Below are positions 8,850 through 17,408 of a stretch of 64,000 nucleotides of DNA, piece after piece. Both the position numbers and the translations under genes were made by a program. Source of the stretch: Paraburkholderia silvatlantica (GTDB lineage Bacteria > Pseudomonadota > Gammaproteobacteria > Burkholderiales > Burkholderiaceae); contig NZ_QEOL01000011.1 in NCBI RefSeq assembly GCF_003096715.1, positions 124,001 to 188,000 of the forward strand, read 5' to 3'. Numbering within the stretch: the first letter of the stretch is position 1; each line of letters starts with the position of its first letter. The notes under the pieces were generated by a model that worked only from the letters and a program-made list of their open reading frames with translations, had not been told where the DNA came from and did no database searches.

Positions 8850-9431
8850 ATGATCGGTCGCATTGCCGGCGTATTGCTGGAAAAGAACCCGCCGCACCTG
8901 CTCATCGACTGCAACGGCGTCGGCTACGAAGTCGACGTGCCGATGAGCACGTTCTACAACCTGCCCGGCACCGGCGAAAAAATCGTGCTGCTCACGCAGA
9001 TGATCGTGCGCGAGGACGCGCATCTGCTCTTCGGCTTCGGCACGCAGGAGGAACGCTCCACGTTTCGCGAACTGCTCAAGATCAGCGGTATCGGCGCTCG
9101 CATGGCGCTCGCCGTGCTCTCGGGCATGAGCGTGAACGACCTGGCGCAGGCGGTCACGCAGCAGGATGCCGCGCGCCTCACGCGCGTGCCCGGCATCGGC
9201 AAGAAAACGGCCGAGCGCCTGCTGCTCGAACTCAAGGGCAAGCTCGGCGCGGACCTCGGCGCGATGGCCGCCGCCGCTTCGCCTTCCGATCACGCGAACG
9301 ACATCCTCAACGCGCTGCTCGCGCTCGGCTATTCGGAGAAGGAAGCGCTCGCCGCGATCAAGAACGTGCCCGCCGGCACCAGTGTTTCAGAAGGCATCAA
9401 GCTCGCGCTCAAGGCGCTTTCCAAGGCCTGA
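8850..9431 (+). CDS. ruvA: Holliday junction branch migration protein RuvA
   Basis: A 193-residue junction-binding subunit. The N-terminal OB-fold begins MIGRIAGVLLEK. Two helix-hairpin-helix motifs follow (KISGIGARMALAVLSG near 75 and RVPGIGKKTAERLLLEL near 110) and bind the junction arms. The C-terminal domain that contacts RuvB (about 145-193) includes DILNALLALGYSEKEA. A TACACT -10-like box at 8814 lies 107 bases after ruvC, so ruvA may have its own promoter. Confidence 0.95.
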   Translation: MIGRIAGVLLEKNPPHLLIDCNGVGYEVDVPMSTFYNLPGTGEKIVLLTQMIVREDAHLLFGFGTQEERSTFRELLKISGIGARMALAVLSGMSVNDLAQAVTQQDAARLTRVPGIGKKTAERLLLELKGKLGADLGAMAAAASPSDHANDILNALLALGYSEKEALAAIKNVPAGTSVSEGIKLALKALSKA

Positions 9432-9529
9432 TCGCCTGGCGTACGCTCGAGGCGAGCTGTTAGTTGCGACGCCATCACGGTGCCCGGGACGGCCCCGCCG
9501 CCGCCTGGTCTGCGCGGTACAATCGCTGC

Positions 9530-10606
9530 ATGATCGAAACCGACAAACTCGCCGCCAACCACGCCAGCGCCGACCGAGTGATCGCCGCCACGCCCGCCTC
9601 GACTCATGAGGAAGCGTTCGAACGCGCGTTGCGCCCGCGCCAGCTCGACGAATATGTCGGTCAGGAAAAGGTGCGCGGCCAGCTCGAGATCTTCATCGAG
9701 GCTGCGAAGCGCCGCTCCGAACCGCTCGACCACGTGCTGTTGTTCGGGCCGCCGGGCCTCGGCAAGACCACGCTTGCGCACATCATCGCGCGCGAAATGG
9801 GGGTCAATCTGCGGCAGACGTCGGGCCCCGTGCTGGAGCGCGCGGGCGATCTTGCGGCGCTGCTCACCAATCTCGAAGCCAACGACGTGCTCTTCATCGA
9901 CGAAATTCACCGGCTCTCGCCGGTCGTCGAGGAAATCCTGTATCCGGCGCTCGAGGACTACCAGATCGACATCATGATCGGCGAAGGGCCGGCCGCGCGC
10001 AGCGTGAAGCTCGACCTCCAGCCGTTCACGCTCGTGGGCGCAACCACGCGCGCGGGCATGCTCACGAATCCGCTGCGCGACCGCTTCGGCATCGTCTCGC
10101 GTCTGGAGTTTTACAATTCAGGCGAGCTCTCGCGCATCGTGCAGCGCTCGGCTTCGCTGCTTGGCGCACAGATTCACCCTGACGGCGCGCTCGAAATCGC
10201 GCGCCGCTCGCGCGGCACGCCGCGTATCGCGAACCGCCTGCTGCGCCGCGTGCGCGACTACGCGGAGGTGAAGGCCGACGGCGCGATCACCGCGAAGGTC
10301 GCCGACGCTGCACTGCGCATGCTCGACGTCGATCCCGTGGGCTTCGACCTGATGGACCGCAAGCTGCTCGAAGCCATCCTGCACAAGTTCGACGGCGGTC
10401 CGGTGGGCGTGGACAACCTTGCCGCCGCGATCGGCGAGGAACGCGACACGATCGAGGACGTGCTCGAACCGTATCTGATCCAGCAGGGCTATCTGCAGCG
10501 CACGCCGCGCGGGCGCATAGCCACGCAACTGAGCTACCGCCACTTCGGCCTCACGGTGCCGGACGATGCGTCAACGGGCGGCGACTGGGAACCGGACGCG
10601 TCATAA
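9530..10606 (+). CDS. ruvB: Holliday junction branch migration helicase RuvB
   Basis: A 358-residue AAA+ motor. Walker A is GPPGLGKTTLAH near residue 80, Walker B is DVLFIDEIHRL near 123, sensor 1 is VGATTRAGML near 170 and the arginine finger lies in LRDRFG. The C-terminal winged-helix domain ends with TPRGR. ATG 9530 is chosen: a TACAAT box (9518-9523) ends six bases before it, which would give a leaderless or nearly leaderless message. No clear -35 is visible. It completes ruvC-ruvA-ruvB. Confidence 0.95.
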   Translation: MIETDKLAANHASADRVIAATPASTHEEAFERALRPRQLDEYVGQEKVRGQLEIFIEAAKRRSEPLDHVLLFGPPGLGKTTLAHIIAREMGVNLRQTSGPVLERAGDLAALLTNLEANDVLFIDEIHRLSPVVEEILYPALEDYQIDIMIGEGPAARSVKLDLQPFTLVGATTRAGMLTNPLRDRFGIVSRLEFYNSGELSRIVQRSASLLGAQIHPDGALEIARRSRGTPRIANRLLRRVRDYAEVKADGAITAKVADAALRMLDVDPVGFDLMDRKLLEAILHKFDGGPVGVDNLAAAIGEERDTIEDVLEPYLIQQGYLQRTPRGRIATQLSYRHFGLTVPDDASTGGDWEPDAS

Positions 10607-10643
10607 GGCGCGCAAGCCCCGACGCAGCGCGAGCGAGAGCACG

Positions 10644-11588
10644 ATGTCCGATCACGCCGGCCTTCCTCCCAACGCGCCTGAACCGACCGGCCTTGCCGGT
10701 CAACTCGTGCGCCGCCTGCGCATGACGCTCGCCGAAAACATCACGCATCTCACCACGGGCAGCGGCCCGAGACTCGATTACTCGAATCCGCCTGGCGACC
10801 CCGGCCTCTTCGGCCCGGACGCCGTCTGCTGGAAGGTCCACGCCGATTTCGCCGCGATGATGGCAGGCGGCGTCAGCGCGCTGCTGCTGCAGGCGCTGCA
10901 TCCGCTTGCGCTCGCCGGGGTGTGGGACCATTCGACGTTTCGCATCGACATACTCGGGCGGCTGCGACGCACCGCAACGTTCATCGCCGGTACGACTTAC
11001 GGCAGCCGCGCCGACGCGCTTGCGCTGATTGAACGCGTCAGGCGGATCCACCTCGCCGTGACGGGCACTGCGCCCGATGGCCGCCCCTATCGCGCAAGCG
11101 ATCCTGCGTTGCTGACCTGGGTGCATGTGGCCGAAGTTTCGAGCTTTCTCGGCGCGTATTTGCGCTTCGTGAATCCCGCGCTGCCCGGTGCGATGCAGGA
11201 TCAGTACTACGCCGAAGTCGCGCGCATTGCTGAACTGCTGGGCGCGACGAACGTGCCGTGCTCGCGCGCCGAAATCGCTGCGTATCTGCAGTCAATGCAG
11301 CCCGAACTCGTCGCAAGCGAGCGCACGTTCGAAGTGGTGCGCGTGCTCATGCAGGCGAGCGCGCCGCGCCCGGGGATGCGCCCCGCTGGCGCGCTGATCA
11401 GGAACGCGGGCATCGACCTGTTGCCGCCCTTCGCGCAGCAGATGCTCGGCTTCGATTCATTCGCCTTCGCACGCCGCGCCATGGTGCGGCCCGGCATGCT
11501 CGCCGTCGCGCCTGTATTGCGCTGGGCGCTCGTCAACGGCGTCTCGAAACGCGCGCGACGGCGGGCTGCAGCAACGCCCGCGAAATAA
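10644..11588 (+). CDS. MpaB-like oxygenase family protein (DUF2236)
   Basis: A 314-residue protein of the DUF2236 family. Family landmarks seen are the glycine-rich GGVSALLLQALHPLALAGV segment (about residues 75-93) with a conserved His-Pro, and WVHVAEVSSFLGAY near 160, where the histidine is a likely haem or metal ligand. The family includes the fungal oxygenase MpaB that cleaves an isoprenoid side chain in mycophenolic acid synthesis and the latex-clearing protein fold; the substrate in bacteria is mostly unknown. It starts 37 bases after ruvB in the same direction but has no functional link to it. Confidence 0.75.
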   Translation: MSDHAGLPPNAPEPTGLAGQLVRRLRMTLAENITHLTTGSGPRLDYSNPPGDPGLFGPDAVCWKVHADFAAMMAGGVSALLLQALHPLALAGVWDHSTFRIDILGRLRRTATFIAGTTYGSRADALALIERVRRIHLAVTGTAPDGRPYRASDPALLTWVHVAEVSSFLGAYLRFVNPALPGAMQDQYYAEVARIAELLGATNVPCSRAEIAAYLQSMQPELVASERTFEVVRVLMQASAPRPGMRPAGALIRNAGIDLLPPFAQQMLGFDSFAFARRAMVRPGMLAVAPVLRWALVNGVSKRARRRAAATPAK

Positions 11589-11600
11589 GCGCTGCGCAAT

Positions 11601-11633
11601 AAAAAACGGCCAACCCGCCCGCGCAGGTTGGCC
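11601..11633 (-). terminator. Rho-independent terminator for the tyrS-dtd-phosphatase operon
   Basis: Arms GGCCAACC (11608-11615) and GGTTGGCC (11626-11633) with an A6 run on the left. Read on the minus strand this is a stem followed by GTTTTTT, suitable for the operon ending at 11751. It may also slow transcripts from the oxygenase gene. Confidence 0.7.
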
Positions 11634-11750
11634 ATTTCATCAGCGGCGCTCGATGCGACTGCGCGCGGCTCGCGTGCTTACGTCTTCACGACGTCGAGCA
11701 GCGTCTTCCTGCCCGCCTTGTCGTTGTATGTTGTCCGTCGTCGCGCCCAG

Positions 11751-12440
11751 TTAACGCCCCGGCTCGGGCGTGCGCCTGAAGCCGTCGTCGGCGCTGACAC
11801 CACCCAGATGGGCCACATCGCCCCACGCGACGACGCGCGCCTGCATCACGTAGTCGTCGCGTTCGAAATCGACGACGTTGACACTCGTGTTGAGGAGCGG
11901 CCACGCGCGCGGCGCGTCGAGCGCGAGGCCGTTCGCGAAGCGGTACACGCAGTCGAGCACGCCGCCGTGCGCGACACACGCAATGCGGCCGCCCGCATGC
12001 CTCGCCAGGATCGGCTCGAGCGCGTGCAGTACACGGTGGTAGAACTCGCGCTGCGACTCGCCTTCGGGCGGTGCGAAGCCGGGGTCGCGCGTTTGCCAGT
12101 GCGCGTATTCGTCCGGAAAGCGCTCGGCGATTTCGTCGCTGTCGTGGCCCTGAAACGCGCCATAGTTGCGCTCGCGCAGGCCTTCGGTGAGCTGCACCGG
12201 CAGACCCAGGGCTTCGGCAACGGGCTGCGCCGTCTGTTGCGCGCGCAACAGATCGCTCGACCAGATGGCGTCGAGCCGCGCACCCGACTGCGCTTCATCC
12301 GCTAGCCGCGCGCCGAGTCGCTGCGCCTGCGCCTCGCCGCTTTCCGCGAGCGGAATGTCGATATGTCCCTGGATGCGCTTGATGCGGTTCCAGTCCGTTT
12401 CGCCGTGGCGGATAAAGAGAATCTGGGTGTTCATGGTCAA
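11751..12440 (-). CDS. Histidine phosphatase (phosphoglycerate-mutase superfamily)
   Basis: A 229-residue branch-1 histidine phosphatase. The catalytic phosphohistidine motif is FIRHGETDWN (about 9-18) and the second histidine lies in CVAHGGVLDC near 160. The cap resembles GpmB/CobC-type proteins rather than glycolytic GpmA, so the substrate is open: cofactor-independent phosphoglycerate mutase activity and phosphatase on small phosphorylated metabolites both occur in this group. Two in-frame ATGs (12440 and 12434) are possible and neither has a convincing ribosome site. It is the last gene of the tyrS-dtd operon, 25 bases after dtd. Confidence 0.82.
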   Translation of the reverse strand: MTMNTQILFIRHGETDWNRIKRIQGHIDIPLAESGEAQAQRLGARLADEAQSGARLDAIWSSDLLRAQQTAQPVAEALGLPVQLTEGLRERNYGAFQGHDSDEIAERFPDEYAHWQTRDPGFAPPEGESQREFYHRVLHALEPILARHAGGRIACVAHGGVLDCVYRFANGLALDAPRAWPLLNTSVNVVDFERDDYVMQARVVAWGDVAHLGGVSADDGFRRTPEPGR

Positions 12441-12465
12441 AAGCGCGTAGTCAAAAGCGCATGGT

Positions 12466-12936
12466 TCAGTTGCGCACTTGCAGCCAGAACGTGACGGGGC
12501 CGTCGTTGACGAGCGACACCTGCATGTCGGCGCCGAACTCGCCGGTCTCGACGCCCGGATGCTTCTCGCGCGCGGCGGCGACGAAATAATCGAACAGGCG
12601 CCGCCCCTCTTCGGGCGGCGCGGCCGGCGTGAAGCTCGGGCGCAGACCGCTGTTCGTGTCGGCCGCCAGCGTGAACTGCGAAACGAGCAGCAGGCCGCCA
12701 GCGGCGCCGTTGCCGTCGATGTTCTGCACGCTCAGGTTCATCTTGCCGGCCGCGTCGCTGAACACGCGATAGCCGAGCAGCTTCGCGAGCAGCTTGTCGG
12801 CGTTGGCCTCGGTGTCGCCGCGTTCGGCGCAAACCAGCGCGAGCAGCCCCTGGCCGATCGCGCCGGTCACGCGCTCGCCGCCGCCGTCGGCCACGCGCAC
12901 CTCGGCGCGGCGCACGCGCTGGATCAGCGCAATCAT
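12466..12936 (-). CDS. dtd: D-aminoacyl-tRNA deacylase
   Basis: A 156-residue proofreading enzyme that hydrolyses D-amino acids (and glycine mischarged on tRNA-Ala) from tRNA. Both family signatures are visible: SQFTLAAD near residues 90-97 and the cis Gly-Pro motif NDGPVTF near 144-150. The ATG overlaps the tyrS stop (ATGA). D-tyrosine is a known error product of tyrosyl-tRNA synthetase, so coupling dtd to tyrS makes functional sense. Confidence 0.94.
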   Translation of the reverse strand: MIALIQRVRRAEVRVADGGGERVTGAIGQGLLALVCAERGDTEANADKLLAKLLGYRVFSDAAGKMNLSVQNIDGNGAAGGLLLVSQFTLAADTNSGLRPSFTPAAPPEEGRRLFDYFVAAAREKHPGVETGEFGADMQVSLVNDGPVTFWLQVRN

Positions 12937-14198
12937 GCGGTAAGTGTCACGCGCGCAAAGCGGCGCTTGCCCACCTGCACGACGAACTCGCCGGCTTCGA
13001 CCTTGAGGCCCTTGTCGGAGACGGTCGCGCCGTCGATTTTCACGCCGCCCTGCTCGATGTTGCGCAGCGCTTCGCTCGTGGACGGCACGAGCCCCGCCTG
13101 CTTGAGCAACTGGCCAATGGCGAGGGGCGCGCCCGCGAGCGTGATCGACGCAATGTCGTCCGGCACGCCGCCCCTGGCGCGATGGTTGAAGTCTTCGAGC
13201 GCGCGCTCGGCGTCGGCCTGCGAGTGAAAGCGCGCGACGATTTCCTGCGCAAGCAGCACCTTGAAGTCGCGCGGGTTGCGGCCCGCTTCGATTTCGCGCC
13301 TGAATCCTTCGATTTCGTCCATCGGCCGGAACGAGAGCAGCGTGAAATAACGCCACATCAGCACGTCGGAAATGCTCATGAGCTTGCCGAACATGTCGTT
13401 GGGCTTCTCGCTGATGCCGATGTAGTTGTTCTTCGACTTGGACATCTTCTCGACGCCGTCGAGGCCTTCGAGCAGCGGCATCGTGAGAATGCACTGCTGC
13501 TCCTGGCCATATTGCTTTTGCAGTTCTCGGCCAACGAGCAGGTTGAACTTCTGGTCCGTACCGCCAAGCTCGAGGTCCGCATTGAGCGCGACCGAGTCGT
13601 AACCCTGCATGAGCGGATACAGGAATTCGTGGATCGAGATGGGCACGCCGCTCTGGAAGCGCCTCGTGAAATCCTCGCGCTCGAGAATGCGCGCAACCGT
13701 GTAGCGCGACGCGAGCTTGATCATGCCGTCGGCACCGAGCGGCATCGACCATTCGCTGTTGTAACGAATCTCGGTCTTTTCGCGGTCGAGCACGAGCGCG
13801 GCCTGCTCGAAATACGTTTTCGCGTTCGACTCGATCTGCTCGCGCGTAAGCGGCGGACGCGTGGCGTTGCGGCCCGACGGGTCGCCGATGAGCGAGGTGA
13901 AGTCGCCGATCAGGAAGATGACGGTGTGGCCGAGATCCTGTAGCTGGCGCATCTTGTTGAGCACGACCGTGTGGCCGATGTGGATGTCGGGCGCGGTCGG
14001 GTCGAGGCCGAGCTTGATGCGCAGCGGCGTGCCGGTGGCCGCGCTGCGGGCGAGCTTTTGCTCGAATTCTTCTTCGATCAGCAGTTCGTCCACGCCGCGC
14101 TTCGTGACGGCAAGCGCGTGACGGACTTCGTCGGTGACCGGAAAGGCGTCTTTTGCGCCGGTGCTGGCGCCGGTGCTGGAGTGGGACTCGTTGCTCAT
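12933..14198 (-). CDS. tyrS: Tyrosyl-tRNA synthetase
   Basis: A 421-residue class I synthetase that charges tRNA-Tyr. The HIGH motif is PDIHIGHTVV near residue 55, and KMSKS is complete in VEKMSKSKNNYIG near 240. A C-terminal S4 RNA-binding domain covers about 350-421. The sequence is of the TyrZ/TyrS type with a full KMSKS rather than the KFGKT of E. coli TyrS. ATG 14198 is the family-like start; the first about 25 residues are Ser/Thr/Gly-rich and outside the core. It leads the tyrS-dtd-phosphatase operon and is divergent from anmK. Confidence 0.95.
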   Translation of the reverse strand: MSNESHSSTGASTGAKDAFPVTDEVRHALAVTKRGVDELLIEEEFEQKLARSAATGTPLRIKLGLDPTAPDIHIGHTVVLNKMRQLQDLGHTVIFLIGDFTSLIGDPSGRNATRPPLTREQIESNAKTYFEQAALVLDREKTEIRYNSEWSMPLGADGMIKLASRYTVARILEREDFTRRFQSGVPISIHEFLYPLMQGYDSVALNADLELGGTDQKFNLLVGRELQKQYGQEQQCILTMPLLEGLDGVEKMSKSKNNYIGISEKPNDMFGKLMSISDVLMWRYFTLLSFRPMDEIEGFRREIEAGRNPRDFKVLLAQEIVARFHSQADAERALEDFNHRARGGVPDDIASITLAGAPLAIGQLLKQAGLVPSTSEALRNIEQGGVKIDGATVSDKGLKVEAGEFVVQVGKRRFARVTLTA

Positions 14199-14459
14199 GC
14201 TTCGATCGGTTCTGTCGTTAAGTCTGGGTCTAGACCGTAATTTTACGTGATTCGCCTCGCCGGGCCGAGGTTTGAGATTGTGCGGGTCGCGCGCAAGGCG
14301 TTTGCCCGCGGCGCGCGCCGACCCTGAACCGGAATCAGGTGCCAGACTCATCCACGTCGCGCAGGCTGCCAACAGTCAGCCTTTCGGCTTACGCCCGAAC
14401 GGCATTGCGCCGATAATTCCCTCGCAGGGCACTGAATTGCATTGATCAAGGAGCACAAC

Positions 14460-15614
14460 GTGGCGCCACGCGACGCACGAAACGAGAGCGCACACGCCGC
14501 CGACGGCGTGTATTTCGGCCTGATGTCGGGCACGAGCATGGACGGTGTGGACGGCATTGCCGTGCGCTTCGAGGCGGGCCAGCGGCCAGTCGTGCTGGCC
14601 GAGGCGTTCGTGGGCTTCGCACAGGGACTGCGCGAAGCGCTCTTTTCGTTGCAGCAGCCAGGCGAGAACGAGATCGAGCGCGAAGCGCTCGCCGGCAACG
14701 CACTGGCCGCCCGTTATGCGGTGTGCTGCCACGAATTGCTGCGCGGGAGCAACGTCCCTCCCGCGGAGGTGCGCGCGATCGGCGCGCACGGGCAGACCGT
14801 GCGGCATCGGCCGGAGAAGGGCTACACCGTGCAGATCCAGAACCCGGCGCTGCTCGCGGAACTCACGCATATCGACGTGATCGCCGACTTCCGCCGCCGC
14901 GACGTCGCCTCGGGCGGCCAGGGTGCGCCGCTCGTGCCCGCGTTCCACGCGACGCTGTTCGGCTCACAGGAAGAAACGCGCGTGGTCTGCAACCTCGGCG
15001 GCATCAGCAACATCACGGTGCTCTCCTCGACAGGCGCCGTGCGCGGCTTCGACTGCGGCCCGGCCAACGCCCTGCTCGACCTGTGGGCCGAACGGCACCT
15101 CGGTAAGCCCTACGACGAGAACGGCAAGTTCGCCGCGAGCGGCAATCTGCATCAGCCGCTTCTCAATGCCCTGCTGGACGAACCGTTCTTCGAGCTGCAG
15201 CCGCCCAAGAGCACGGGCCGCGATCTTTTCAACGCCCGGTGGCTCGACGACAAGCTCAAGGGCTTCGAGTCGCTCACGCCCGCCGACGTGCAGGCCACGC
15301 TGGTCGCACTGACCGCCATGAGTGTCGCGCGCGAGATCGAGCGTCACGCGAGTGATTGCCGCGCCGTGTATGTCTGCGGAGGCGGCGCGCGCAATACGGC
15401 ATTGATGGCGGCGCTGCAAGAAGCGCTCGAAACGGGCGGTGTGGCGGGCGTGCCGGTCACGACCACCGAGGCGCTCGGCGTCCCGCCGCATCAGGTGGAG
15501 CCGCTTGCTTTCGCGTGGCTCGCGATGCGCTGTGTAGCACGCGAACCGGGCAATCTCGCGGCCGTAACCGGAGCTGCAGGCGAGCGCGTGCTGGGCGCGA
15601 TTTATCCGCGTTGA
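14460..15614 (+). CDS. anmK: Anhydro-N-acetylmuramic acid kinase
   Basis: A 384-residue ASKHA-fold kinase that cleaves the 1,6-anhydro ring of anhMurNAc and phosphorylates it, returning peptidoglycan sugars to metabolism. The N-terminal ATP-binding signature FGLMSGTSMDGVDG, the substrate loop ADFRRRDVASGGQGAPLVPA and the C-terminal CGGGARN are present. GTG 14460 is chosen as start: AAGGAG lies at 14448-14453 with six bases between, whereas the TTG at 14442 has no ribosome site. A strong bidirectional terminator follows. Confidence 0.94.
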   Translation: MAPRDARNESAHAADGVYFGLMSGTSMDGVDGIAVRFEAGQRPVVLAEAFVGFAQGLREALFSLQQPGENEIEREALAGNALAARYAVCCHELLRGSNVPPAEVRAIGAHGQTVRHRPEKGYTVQIQNPALLAELTHIDVIADFRRRDVASGGQGAPLVPAFHATLFGSQEETRVVCNLGGISNITVLSSTGAVRGFDCGPANALLDLWAERHLGKPYDENGKFAASGNLHQPLLNALLDEPFFELQPPKSTGRDLFNARWLDDKLKGFESLTPADVQATLVALTAMSVAREIERHASDCRAVYVCGGGARNTALMAALQEALETGGVAGVPVTTTEALGVPPHQVEPLAFAWLAMRCVAREPGNLAAVTGAAGERVLGAIYPR

Positions 15615-15630
15615 GCGGGCGCACACAAAT

Positions 15631-15661
15631 AAAAAAACGGGGCCGAAGCCCCGTTTTTTTT
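15631..15661. terminator. Bidirectional terminator between anmK and erpA
   Basis: Stem CGGGGC-CGAA-GCCCCG flanked by A7 on the left and T7 or more on the right, between two converging genes. Confidence 0.92.
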
Positions 15662-15676
15662 ATTGCAGCAAATCGA

Positions 15677-16042
15677 TCAAACCGAGAACGACGAGCCGCA
15701 ACCGCACGTGGTGGTCGCGTTCGGGTTCTTGATGACGAATTGCGCGCCGTTCAGATCGTCCTTGTAGTCGATCTCGGCGCCGACGAGGTACTGATAGCTC
15801 ATCGAGTCGATCAGAAGCTGGACGCCGTTGCGGTTCATCACGGTGTCGTCTTCGTTGACCGTTTCGTCAAACGTGAATCCGTACTGGAAGCCCGAGCAGC
15901 CGCCGCCCTGCACGAATACGCGCAGCTTCAGCTCCGGGTTGCCTTCCTCGTCGATCAGTTGCTTGACCTTGTCAGCCGCTGCTTCGGTGAAAACGAAGGG
16001 ACCGGGCATTTCGGTCGCGATAGTTTCGGTGACAGCGCTCAT
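15677..16042 (-). CDS. erpA: Iron-sulfur cluster insertion protein ErpA
   Basis: A 121-residue A-type carrier that delivers 4Fe-4S clusters to apo-enzymes. The three ligand cysteines are visible: one in GGGCSGFQYGF near residue 49 and two in the C-terminal CGCGSSFSV. GGAGAG lies just upstream of ATG 16042. It sits downstream of rplM-rpsI with a terminator in between, so it probably has its own promoter in the 16043-16170 gap. Confidence 0.94.
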   Translation of the reverse strand: MSAVTETIATEMPGPFVFTEAAADKVKQLIDEEGNPELKLRVFVQGGGCSGFQYGFTFDETVNEDDTVMNRNGVQLLIDSMSYQYLVGAEIDYKDDLNGAQFVIKNPNATTTCGCGSSFSV

Positions 16043-16174
16043 TCGAACTCTCCAAAAAAACTTCTAGCCGCTATTGTAGGGCTCTTCCCGATATCGTGCT
16101 TAAGCCCACAAAATCAAGGGTTTCTCCAGATTGTCGCTGCTTGCGCGCCACACGGGCGGCACGCCGGCAAAAGC

Positions 16175-16212
16175 GAAAAAGCCGCCCGGCGCACGGAGCG
16201 CGGACGGCTTTT
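16175..16212 (-). terminator. Terminator of rplM-rpsI
   Basis: AAAAGCCG and CGGCTTTT arms around a GC-rich inner part. On the minus strand the stem is followed by TTTTT; it lies about 55 bases after the rpsI stop. Confidence 0.75.
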
Positions 16213-16264
16213 GCAGCAGCACTGCACCTCGCGAGGGGCGCAGGCGCCAGGCGCCAATCTGAAA

Positions 16265-16657
16265 TTAACGCTTCGAGAACTGCTTGCGGCGACGTGCCTT
16301 GTGGAAACCGACCTTCTTACGTTCCACTTCACGTGCGTCACGCGTGACGAAGCCAGCTTGCGACAGTGCCGGCTTGAGCGTTGCGTCGTAGTCCATCAGC
16401 GCGCGCGTGATGCCGTGGCGAACTGCGCCGGCCTGGCCGGTTTCGCCGCCGCCCGTCACGTTCACCTTGATGTCGAACGTCGTGCCGTGGTTCGTGAGTT
16501 CCAGCGGTTGACGCACGATCATGAGCGACGTTTCGCGCGAGAAGTAGTCGGCGATGGGCTTGCCGTTGACGACGATTTCGCCCTTGCCCGACTTGATGAA
16601 GACACGAGCGACGGCGCTCTTGCGGCGGCCCGTACCGTAATTCCAGTTACCGATCAT
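16265..16657 (-). CDS. rpsI: 30S ribosomal protein S9
   Basis: A 130-residue S9 protein of normal bacterial length, with the start GNWNYGTGRRKSAVARV, the conserved GGGETGQAGAVRHGITRAL near residue 68 and the basic C-terminal tail KARRRKQFSKR, whose last residues reach the P-site tRNA in the ribosome. It begins 11 bases after rplM and is co-transcribed with it. Confidence 0.98.
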   Translation of the reverse strand: MIGNWNYGTGRRKSAVARVFIKSGKGEIVVNGKPIADYFSRETSLMIVRQPLELTNHGTTFDIKVNVTGGGETGQAGAVRHGITRALMDYDATLKPALSQAGFVTRDAREVERKKVGFHKARRRKQFSKR

Positions 16658-16668
16658 GTGGGCTCCCC

Positions 16669-17097
16669 TTAGATCTCGAGCGCCTTCGGCTGTTGCGCCG
16701 AGTGCGGGTGCGTTGCGTCAGCGTAGACCTTCAGCTTCTTGATCATCGCGTAGCCGAGCGGGCCCTTCGGCAGCATGCCCTTCACGGCCTTCTCGAGCGC
16801 GCGGCCCGGGAAGCGTTCCTGCATCTTGCCGAACGTCGTTTCGTAGATACCGCCCGGGTAGCCCGAGTGACGGTAGTACTTCTTGTCGGTGGTCTTGTTG
16901 CCCGTGACCTTCAGCTTGCCGGCGTTGATGATGATGATGAAATCACCCGTGTCGACGTGCGGGGTGAACTCAGGCTTGTGCTTGCCGCGAAGACGGCGTG
17001 CCACTTCGCTGGCGACACGGCCGAGAACCTTATCCGTCGCGTCAATCACGTACCATTCGCGCTGCACTTCATGTGCCTTGGCGGAAAAAGTCTTCAT
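16669..17097 (-). CDS. rplM: 50S ribosomal protein L13
   Basis: A 142-residue L13 protein, an early assembly protein of the large subunit. Family landmarks are WYVIDATDKVLGRVAS near residue 15 and the MLPKGPLGYAMIKKL segment near 108. The ATG at 17097 is preceded by a weak GGA-type ribosome site and a long leader of about 120 bases from the promoter at 17228-17257. Confidence 0.98.
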   Translation of the reverse strand: MKTFSAKAHEVQREWYVIDATDKVLGRVASEVARRLRGKHKPEFTPHVDTGDFIIIINAGKLKVTGNKTTDKKYYRHSGYPGGIYETTFGKMQERFPGRALEKAVKGMLPKGPLGYAMIKKLKVYADATHPHSAQQPKALEI

Positions 17098-17194
17098 GAT
17101 CGATCCAAAAAAATGCTGTGCCCTGTTTTGGTCCTGCTTGTATGGTGACGTTCGTTGACGTCGGCGCAGGCTCTCCCTGGTTCGAGTTTCCCCG

Positions 17195-17220
17195 TCTCCG
17201 CGCAGGCATGGATGCGGAGA
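17195..17220 (-). promoter_or_regulatory. Hairpin in the rplM leader
   Basis: Arms TCTCCGC (17195-17201) and GCGGAGA (17214-17220) lie at the very 5' end of the predicted rplM-rpsI transcript. Ribosomal protein operons are often controlled by leader RNA structures, but I see no known L13 leader motif here, so a regulatory role is only a possibility. Confidence 0.35.
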
Positions 17221-17227
17221 ACCTACG

Positions 17228-17257
17228 ATTATAAAGGGAAATTTGGCCGAGAGTCAA
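17228..17257 (-). promoter_or_regulatory. Predicted sigma-70 promoter of rplM-rpsI
   Basis: On the minus strand -35 TTGACT (17257-17252), an 18-base spacer and -10 TATAAT (17233-17228). It would start transcription near 17221. Confidence 0.75.
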
Positions 17258-17304
17258 AAAATTGCTTGCGGTGGGGCGGATACGGCCCAAAGCGAGGGCG
17301 GCAG

Positions 17305-17402
17305 ACGAAAAAAAGCCCGAACGCATTTGTTCGGGCTTAATCCACTCTTTGGAGGAGGGTGGAGGAGACATGCTGAGGTGTCGTGAAGCACGACAACCAA
17401 TG
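17305..17402 (-). ncRNA. Candidate small regulatory RNA with two anti-Shine-Dalgarno motifs
   Basis: Between the rplM promoter and the OsmC gene, a perfect promoter (17409-17437) and a perfect terminator bound an about 98-nt transcript with no reading frame. From 5' to 3' on the minus strand it has a hairpin of two 7-base arms, TGTCGTG and CACGACA (17379-17395, loop of three), then an unpaired stretch with two copies of CTCCTCC (17351-17357 and 17361-17367), then a 10-bp terminator stem AAGCCCGAAC/GTTCGGGCTT (17313-17338) followed by seven T. The CTCCTCC copies are complementary to GGAGG ribosome-binding sites, so base-pairing with mRNA starts is the obvious hypothesis. Small RNAs with such CU-rich loops are known in Burkholderia; I cannot confirm identity with a named one. 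Confidence 0.7.
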
Positions 17403-17408
17403 AAATGA

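Noticed and set aside
12436..12461. Direct repeat GTCAAAAGCGC before the histidine phosphatase gene
   Set aside because: Two 11-base copies only, no context that suggests a function.
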